Positions 59,393-64,000 of a DNA stretch of 64,000 nucleotides are shown here, piece by piece; position 1 is the stretch's first letter; every line of letters begins with the position of its first letter. Source of the stretch: an uncultured Phycisphaerae bacterium (GTDB taxonomy: Bacteria; Planctomycetota; Phycisphaerae; Sedimentisphaerales; Anaerohalosphaeraceae). The translations under genes and the position numbers were made by a program. The notes under the pieces are model-generated. The model did not search any database. It saw only the letters and a program-made list of their open reading frames with translations, and had not been told where the DNA came from. The DNA lies in contig CALEDR010000028.1 in assembly GCA_937949545.1 (NCBI GenBank), forward strand, positions 1 through 64,000, given 5' to 3'.

Positions 59393-60370
59393 ATGGGATT
59401 TCCTCAAGTGCGATTGCGGCGTCTGCGGGCTAGTCCGGCTATGCGTCGTCTGACTGCCGGAACTAGGCTGAGCGTGAGTGATTTGGTTTCTCCGCTTTTT
59501 GTGTGTCCGGGCGAAAATATTAAAAAGCCCATTCCTTCGATGGACGGCTGTTTTCACTTTTCGCCGGATGTTCTTGTTCAGGAAGCCAGGGAAATCTATG
59601 AACTGGGCATTCCAGCCGTCCTTTTGTTCGGTCTGCCTTTGCGAAAAGATGCGCAGGGGTCAGAGGCCTGGTCGGAGGATTCGGCGGTCTGCCGGGCGGT
59701 TCGTGCTGTGAAAAAAGCCGTACCGGATTTGCTGGTCATCACGGATGTTTGTCTGTGTGCCTATACGGAACACGGCCACTGCGGCCTCATCCGCGATGGG
59801 AAAATTGACAACGACCAGACCCTTCAGTGCCTGGCTCGGACGGCTCTGGTTCATGCCCGTGCCGGAGCGGATGTAGTGGCTCCGTCGGATATGATGGACG
59901 GACGAATCGGGATGATTCGCCAGACGCTCGACGAGGCGGGGTTTTCGGAGACGGCTGTTTTGAGCTATGCCGCCAAATATGCATCGGCTTTTTACGGGCC
60001 GTTTCGGGAGGCCGCCGACAGTGCCCCGGCCTTCGGCAATCGCAAAACGTACCAGATGGACCCGGCGGCTTCTGTTCGGCAGGCGATGCGGGAGATAGCC
60101 CTCGATATTGAGGAAGGGGCGGATATGGTGATGGTCAAGCCGGCGCTGGCCTATCTGGATGTGATTGCGGCCGCTCGGCAGCGGTTTGAAGTGCCGCTGG
60201 CGGCTTACAACGTCTCCGGGGAGTATATGATGGTCAACCAGGCCGCAAAGGCGGGACTGATGGACCGACGGGAAGCCATGTTAGAAACCCTATTGGCTGT
60301 GAAACGGGCCGGTGCGGATTTTGTAATAACATATTTTGCCAAGGAAGCGGCGGCGCTGCTGAATGGATAA
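59393..60370 (+). CDS. hemB: delta-aminolevulinic acid dehydratase (porphobilinogen synthase)
   Basis: 325 aa from ATG 59393 with GGAG 7 nt upstream; an earlier in-frame GTG overlaps ahbC. RLRRLRASPAMRRLT, DVCLCAYTEHGHCG with the zinc Cys triad, APSDMMDGRI, SYAAKYASAFYGPFR and MVKPALAYLD with the two active-site Lys. It joins two ALA into porphobilinogen. The Cys-rich site indicates the Zn-dependent form. Its location between ahbC and ahbD is unusual in pathway order but useful as evidence for one operon. Confidence 0.97.
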   Translation: MGFPQVRLRRLRASPAMRRLTAGTRLSVSDLVSPLFVCPGENIKKPIPSMDGCFHFSPDVLVQEAREIYELGIPAVLLFGLPLRKDAQGSEAWSEDSAVCRAVRAVKKAVPDLLVITDVCLCAYTEHGHCGLIRDGKIDNDQTLQCLARTALVHARAGADVVAPSDMMDGRIGMIRQTLDEAGFSETAVLSYAAKYASAFYGPFREAADSAPAFGNRKTYQMDPAASVRQAMREIALDIEEGADMVMVKPALAYLDVIAAARQRFEVPLAAYNVSGEYMMVNQAAKAGLMDRREAMLETLLAVKRAGADFVITYFAKEAAALLNG

Positions 60371-61394
60371 ACTGTTAAGAAAACCCCGGGTTGCGGCCTT
60401 TGAGATTACGCGGCGATGCCCGCTGCACTGCCGGCACTGCCGCGCGGCTGCCGACGGACATAAGGAGGATGCTTTGACTACAGAGCAATGCATCTCCATC
60501 CTTCGGTCGCTGGCCTCCTTCGGGCATTGTGTGGCGATTCTGACCGGAGGGGAGCCGATGGCCCGTGCGGATTTCTTTGAGATTCTTCAGGCAGGCCGGC
60601 AGATGGGCTTGCGGATGGCGGCGGCGACCTGCGGCTGGTATCTGGATGAGGCGGCCGCTGAGCGGCTCAAAAAGGCGGATGTGCTGTCGATTTCTTTTTC
60701 GCTGGATGGTGCCGATGCGCAGACGCATGATGCCTTTCGGGACAGCCCGGGGGCTTTCCAGACGACAATGAAGGCCGTTCAGACCGCCCGCAAAGCGGGG
60801 CTGGATTTTCAGATTAACACGACGATTACCAAGCAGAATCTGGAGCAGATTGACCGGATTGCCCGGCTTGCGGAGGAAGCAGGGGCCTTCTGCTGGAATC
60901 CGTTTATCCTCGTGCCGGTTGGGCGGGGAGAGTCCATTCGAGACCTGCTTCTGGAGCCGGAGGAGTACGAATCTCTTCTGGAGCATCTGGGTCGGATGAA
61001 AGGCCGGCTGTCGATTGAACTTCGGCTTACCTGCGGGCCGCAGTTTGCCCGTGTGTGCCGAAAGCAGAAACTGCCGAAGGCCGACAGAGTGCCCGGCTGT
61101 CTGGCGGGGGAAGATTTTGTCTTTATTAGTTGGCGGGGAGATGTACAGCCCTGCGGGTTTCTGGAGGTTTCCGCGGGCAATCTGCTCCAAAGGGATTTTG
61201 CGTCGATTTGGGGCCGGTCGGAATTGTTCAGCCGTCTGCGGAATCTTCGCGGCTACAAAGGGGCCTGCGGGAGCTGTGCCTATTTGACGGTTTGCCGGGG
61301 ATGTCGAGCCCGGGCTCTGGCGGTTTACGGCGATTACCTCCAGCAGGACCCGGTCTGCCGACTGGCCCGCAATCTCGAGGAACGGAAGCCATGA
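60363..61394 (+). CDS. ahbD: heme synthase, Fe-coproporphyrin III decarboxylase, radical SAM
   Basis: 343 aa. SAM cluster C19-x3-C23-x2-C26 (RRCPLHCRHC) with the AAFEITRRCPL opening typical of AhbD. ILTGGEPMARADFFEIL and SFSLDGADAQTHDAFR follow. A second Fe-S site lies at the C terminus in CGSCAYLTVCRGCRARA and a late Cys. It oxidatively decarboxylates two propionates of Fe-coproporphyrin III to vinyls, giving heme b without oxygen. It overlaps hemB by 8 nt and ahbAB by 4 nt. Other SPASM enzymes share this layout; context makes AhbD the best call. Confidence 0.9.
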   Translation: MDKLLRKPRVAAFEITRRCPLHCRHCRAAADGHKEDALTTEQCISILRSLASFGHCVAILTGGEPMARADFFEILQAGRQMGLRMAAATCGWYLDEAAAERLKKADVLSISFSLDGADAQTHDAFRDSPGAFQTTMKAVQTARKAGLDFQINTTITKQNLEQIDRIARLAEEAGAFCWNPFILVPVGRGESIRDLLLEPEEYESLLEHLGRMKGRLSIELRLTCGPQFARVCRKQKLPKADRVPGCLAGEDFVFISWRGDVQPCGFLEVSAGNLLQRDFASIWGRSELFSRLRNLRGYKGACGSCAYLTVCRGCRARALAVYGDYLQQDPVCRLARNLEERKP

Positions 61395-62362
61395 GCAGTG
61401 ACTCGCTGACCGCTTTTCAAAAAGACTTGCTGGCCGTCCTCGAAGGGGGCATTGAGGTCATCACAGAACCGTATCATTCGATTGGTCAGCGATTGGGATG
61501 TTCTGTGCAGCAGATTCTGGAGGACATTGACCAGCTCAAAGAGCGGGGAATTATCCGCCGGTTTCAAGGGCAGCTCGATTATCGTTTGTTGGGCAGAACG
61601 GCTTGTCTGGTGACGGCCTCAGTGCCGCCTGAGCGAATGGAACAAGTCAACGCTGCCGTCCGGGATCTGCCGGGGGTGTCTCATCAGTATCTGCGGGACC
61701 ATTTGTTTAATCTCTGGTTTACGCTGCAGGCGGAGTCGAAAGAACAGATTCAGCAAATACTGGACGCCTTGTCCAGTCGGTGCGGTCTTGTTTTTTCTGC
61801 GCTGCCGGCTATCCGGACATTCAAACTTCAGGTGCGGTTTCTGGCGGCCCCGCCGGCTGATGAAAGAGCGGATAGTGCTTTGAAACCATCAGAACCGGTG
61901 AATCTGAACGAGCGGCAAAAACGGGTTCTGATGTTTCTGCAGGAGGACTTTCCGGTTGTTCCGCGTCCGTTCGCCCAGTGCTCTGGTATGGCGGAAATGG
62001 ATTGTCTGGGCGAGGTTCAGGGGCTGATGCACAAGGGGGTTTTAAAAAGAGTCGCCGCCGTGCTGAATCATTATCGGCTCGGTTTTGCTGTCAATGCGAT
62101 GATTTGTGCGCAGGTTCCGGAAGACCGAATTGAAGCCGCTGGTGCCGCACTGGCTTTGTTCCGTCAAGTGAGCCACTGTTATCAGCGGCGGACCTTTCCA
62201 GGCTGGCCGTATAATCTGTTTGCGATGGTACACTGCCGCAGTGAGGAGGAGCTGAACGGCTGGGTGGAGCAGGCACAAAGGGCGGCGGGGCTGGGCGATT
62301 GGGTGATATTAAGGACTGTTCGTGAAATAAAAAAAGAACCCGTCCGGCTTGATTTTGCCTGA
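61391..62362 (+). CDS. ahbAB: siroheme decarboxylase, AhbA-AhbB fusion
   Basis: 323 aa from ATG 61391, which overlaps the ahbD stop. Two Lrp/AsnC-type halves are seen. Half one, residues 1-155: FQKDLLAVLEGGIEVITEPYHSIGQRLGCSVQQILEDIDQL (broken), RRFQGQLDYRLLG and SHQYLRDHLFNLWFTL. A Pro/Ala-rich linker runs about 156-172. Half two, 173-323: RQKRVLMFLQEDFPVVPRPFA, VLKRVAAVLNHYRLGF and SHCYQRRTFPGWPYNLFAMVH. The RDHLFNLWFT and PGWPYNLFAMVH lines are the AhbA/AhbB hallmarks. These proteins decarboxylate siroheme to 12,18-didecarboxysiroheme as an A-B heterodimer; here both lie on one chain. The stop lies inside a terminator stem. Confidence 0.92.
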   Translation: MSSDSLTAFQKDLLAVLEGGIEVITEPYHSIGQRLGCSVQQILEDIDQLKERGIIRRFQGQLDYRLLGRTACLVTASVPPERMEQVNAAVRDLPGVSHQYLRDHLFNLWFTLQAESKEQIQQILDALSSRCGLVFSALPAIRTFKLQVRFLAAPPADERADSALKPSEPVNLNERQKRVLMFLQEDFPVVPRPFAQCSGMAEMDCLGEVQGLMHKGVLKRVAAVLNHYRLGFAVNAMICAQVPEDRIEAAGAALALFRQVSHCYQRRTFPGWPYNLFAMVHCRSEEELNGWVEQAQRAAGLGDWVILRTVREIKKEPVRLDFA

Positions 62363-62377
62363 CGGGTTCCTGTTTTT
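62329..62377. terminator. bidirectional intrinsic terminator between heme operon and esterase gene
   Basis: GAACCCGTC-C-GGC, loop, GCC-T-GACGGGTTC gives a 9+3-bp stem with one mismatch at 62336-62369. A run of T follows on the plus strand (62372-62376) and a longer one on the minus strand (62329-62335). It contains the TGA of ahbAB. Confidence 0.9.
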
Positions 62378-62391
62378 GTTCGAGATGGGAA

Positions 62392-64000
62392 TTACCAGTT
62401 GTCTGTTCGGAAGGAAGAGGCGGGCAGTCCTTCTTTATTGAACAGATTCGGCTGGGCGGAATTGGTAAATCCATAGCGAACAGCAACGGGCTTCGGCACA
62501 TCCGGGCTGGAAACCACCACGGTATCTCCTTCAATGACAGCCGCAGCCGGCACGAATTTGCGGTCTTCACCGGCAATGGTGAAATGAGTCAGCGGGCCGC
62601 CCTTAGCCGTAAGCCCTGATCCGACATGGTCAAAGAACAGACGGATTTTATTGCCTTCAATTTTCATTTCCCGATAAAGCGGTCCTGAATAGACCAGATT
62701 TTCGCGGCCGTATGTCTTGGCCAGTGCCCACAAAGCCAGCCGTTTGGCGACATCCAGTTTGTTGGTGGGATGGATATCCTTCGGATTGCCGATGTCCATC
62801 GTCACGGCCATGCCGCTGTTGTTTAAGAGAGATAAAATGTGAAACTGGGCTTCACGCAGAAGGGCGCTCATCGGGTCATCCGGGTTGCCGTAGTCATAAG
62901 GGGCAATTTGTACATAATAGAATGGGAAGCCGCCTCGGCCCCATTTCTTTCGCCAGTCCTGCACCATGGCGGGCAGGAGACGCTTGTACTGTTCAGCCCG
63001 GCCGCAGTTGGATTCTCCCTGATACCACAGGGCTCCTCGGACTCCATAAGGAATCAGGGGGGCAATCATCGCATTATACAGCACTGTCGGCAGGTTCTGG
63101 TCCAGCGGCCGCAGGTCCATATAGCCGGGCAGGTCATTGTAGGAGATGCTGAGCTTGTATTTCCATTCTCCAGCCAGCGAAACGGCTTTGTTCGGCTCAT
63201 CCTTCGGGTAAATCCGCACCTGCTCAGGCCGGCCGTACAGTCCGCCGCCGCCCATATGGTCCCAGATACGAATGGCCAGCAGATTTTTGCCCACCCGCGC
63301 TGTGCCCGGTCGAATGACATAATGGCGATGGATGTTGTAAAAATCGGTCTGGCCGATTTTTACGCCGTTCAGCCAGGTAATGTCCGCATCATCAATCGGC
63401 CCCAGTTCCAGCACCAGTTCCTTTTGGCCCCAGTCGGCCGGCAGGGTGAAAGTGTACCGATTCCAGACGATTCCATCCAGTTTATCCAGACCGTCCTGAT
63501 TCCACAGGCCCGGTACAGGCATCGTTTTCCAGCTGCTGTCGTCATACGATTCCGAATACCATTGTCCGGGCAGACCGGGTTCCTTTTGGATGATTTGTTC
63601 GTTCCAGTCCTGCTGGAGTTGGCGAATCTGGGCACCGGTAAGCACGGGACGCTTGATTTGGTCCAGTTCTTTGAGTTGCGGCTCGAATTCCGGGAAGGCC
63701 TGAATGACATCCCGGCTTGTCCAAGCTTCGGCGGGGGTTCCGCCCCAATAGGTTCCGATCATTCCGACGGGTACTTGGAGTTCATCGCAGAGGATGCGGG
63801 AAAACAAATACCCGATGGCGGAAAAGGGAGCAGCCGTCTCCGGCGAACAGACCTTCCACTGTCCGCTGCAGTCGGGCAGTGGGGCGGGAGCGGTGGCTTT
63901 GTCTACCTGGAAGAGCCGGATTTGAGGATATTTGGCAGCAGCGGATAGTTCGGATTCGGCGTTGTCGATTCTCGACGTGGGCCATTCCATATTGGATTGA
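62392..64000 (-). CDS. sialate O-acetylesterase family protein, N-terminally truncated by the window edge
   Basis: The minus-strand frame stays open through 64000, so about 536 codons are visible and the start lies outside. The first residues are QSNMEWP, i.e. the GQSNM nucleophile Ser block (Ser codon at 63994-63996). FSAIGYLFSRILCDELQVPVGMIGTYWGGTPAEAWTS follows, then a beta-rich insert of about 150 residues (WYSESYDDSSWK ... IRIWDHMGGGGLYG), GALWYQGESNCGRAEQY, and DIHPTNKLDVAKRLALWAL with the catalytic Asp-His. Family members deacetylate sialic acids or plant xylan/pectin acetyl groups. A secretion signal, if any, is outside the window. The stop is 15 nt from the shared terminator. Confidence 0.93.
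   Translation of the reverse strand, partial: QSNMEWPTSRIDNAESELSAAAKYPQIRLFQVDKATAPAPLPDCSGQWKVCSPETAAPFSAIGYLFSRILCDELQVPVGMIGTYWGGTPAEAWTSRDVIQAFPEFEPQLKELDQIKRPVLTGAQIRQLQQDWNEQIIQKEPGLPGQWYSESYDDSSWKTMPVPGLWNQDGLDKLDGIVWNRYTFTLPADWGQKELVLELGPIDDADITWLNGVKIGQTDFYNIHRHYVIRPGTARVGKNLLAIRIWDHMGGGGLYGRPEQVRIYPKDEPNKAVSLAGEWKYKLSISYNDLPGYMDLRPLDQNLPTVLYNAMIAPLIPYGVRGALWYQGESNCGRAEQYKRLLPAMVQDWRKKWGRGGFPFYYVQIAPYDYGNPDDPMSALLREAQFHILSLLNNSGMAVTMDIGNPKDIHPTNKLDVAKRLALWALAKTYGRENLVYSGPLYREMKIEGNKIRLFFDHVGSGLTAKGGPLTHFTIAGEDRKFVPAAAVIEGDTVVVSSPDVPKPVAVRYGFTNSAQPNLFNKEGLPASSFRTDNW

Overview
The window is one densely coding stretch of a Gram-negative bacterial chromosome. It is moderately GC-rich by eye and has no rRNA, tRNA, CRISPR, IS element or prophage that I can see. 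The best guess for the host is a planctomycete of the Phycisphaerae type, probably anaerobic or microaerophilic. The reasons are a DksA/TraR-like protein with an H1-like tail and half a zinc finger, Gly/Met/Pro-rich pilus-platform proteins, a bacterial histone, KdsA (so Kdo-containing LPS), heme made from siroheme, and many genes without a Shine-Dalgarno site. The phylum is an inference; the gene content is read directly.

Layout. 1-171: 3' end of gpmI. 209-4710 (+): mutL followed by a coupled vitamin B12/siderophore-type ABC importer (btuF-btuC-btuD). 4852-9466 (+): DksA/TraR-like protein, yacG, a polytopic membrane protein and a FlaA1/CapD-type sugar-nucleotide dehydratase with an unusual helical insert. 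9492-17693 (-): Xer recombinase, small unknown, radical SAM enzyme, kdsA, lipid-kinase-like protein, CYTH protein, leuS and a DUF434 protein. 17792-18709 (+): RNase Z-like hydrolase. 18688-23309 (-): alpha-glucan cluster (GT4 synthase-like, GH57, debranching enzyme). 23604-23828 (-): bacterial histone. 24148-24861 (+): two small conserved-type proteins.

24858-30981 (-): trp operon, trpL-trpE-G-D-F-B-A without trpC, headed by a well-formed transcription attenuator whose leader peptide appears to be read from a leaderless mRNA. 31054-35034 (-): HAD phosphatase and carB. 35333-37747 (+): secreted GH5 glycosidase. 37758-39095 (-): MtaB-like methylthiotransferase. 39187-45135 (+): three-gene PilM/N/O-like inner-membrane platform. 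45277-48902 (+): GntR regulator with an ABC transporter and a zinc-ribbon membrane protein. 48897-50024 (-): SixA-like phosphatase and Met8-type siroheme synthase. 50153-51768 (+): fumarase beta subunit and a YchF-like GTPase. Then a MipA/OmpV porin-like protein (-), azoR (+) and a secreted three-repeat beta protein (+).

54531-62362 (+): a tightly overlapping heme operon, hemA-hemC-cobA/hemD-ahbC-hemB-ahbD-ahbAB. Together with the Met8-type enzyme at 49386-50024 it covers glutamyl-tRNA to heme b through uroporphyrinogen III, siroheme, didecarboxysiroheme and Fe-coproporphyrin; only hemL is not seen. AhbA and AhbB are fused in one polypeptide. 62392-64000 (-): 5'-truncated sialate O-acetylesterase running off the window edge.

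The items I rate most interesting are the leaderless trp attenuator, the fused AhbAB within a complete siroheme-dependent heme operon, the tailed histone with a shortened fold, the repeated promoter layout with the -10 box 6-8 nt before ATG, and the PilM/N/O-like trio.
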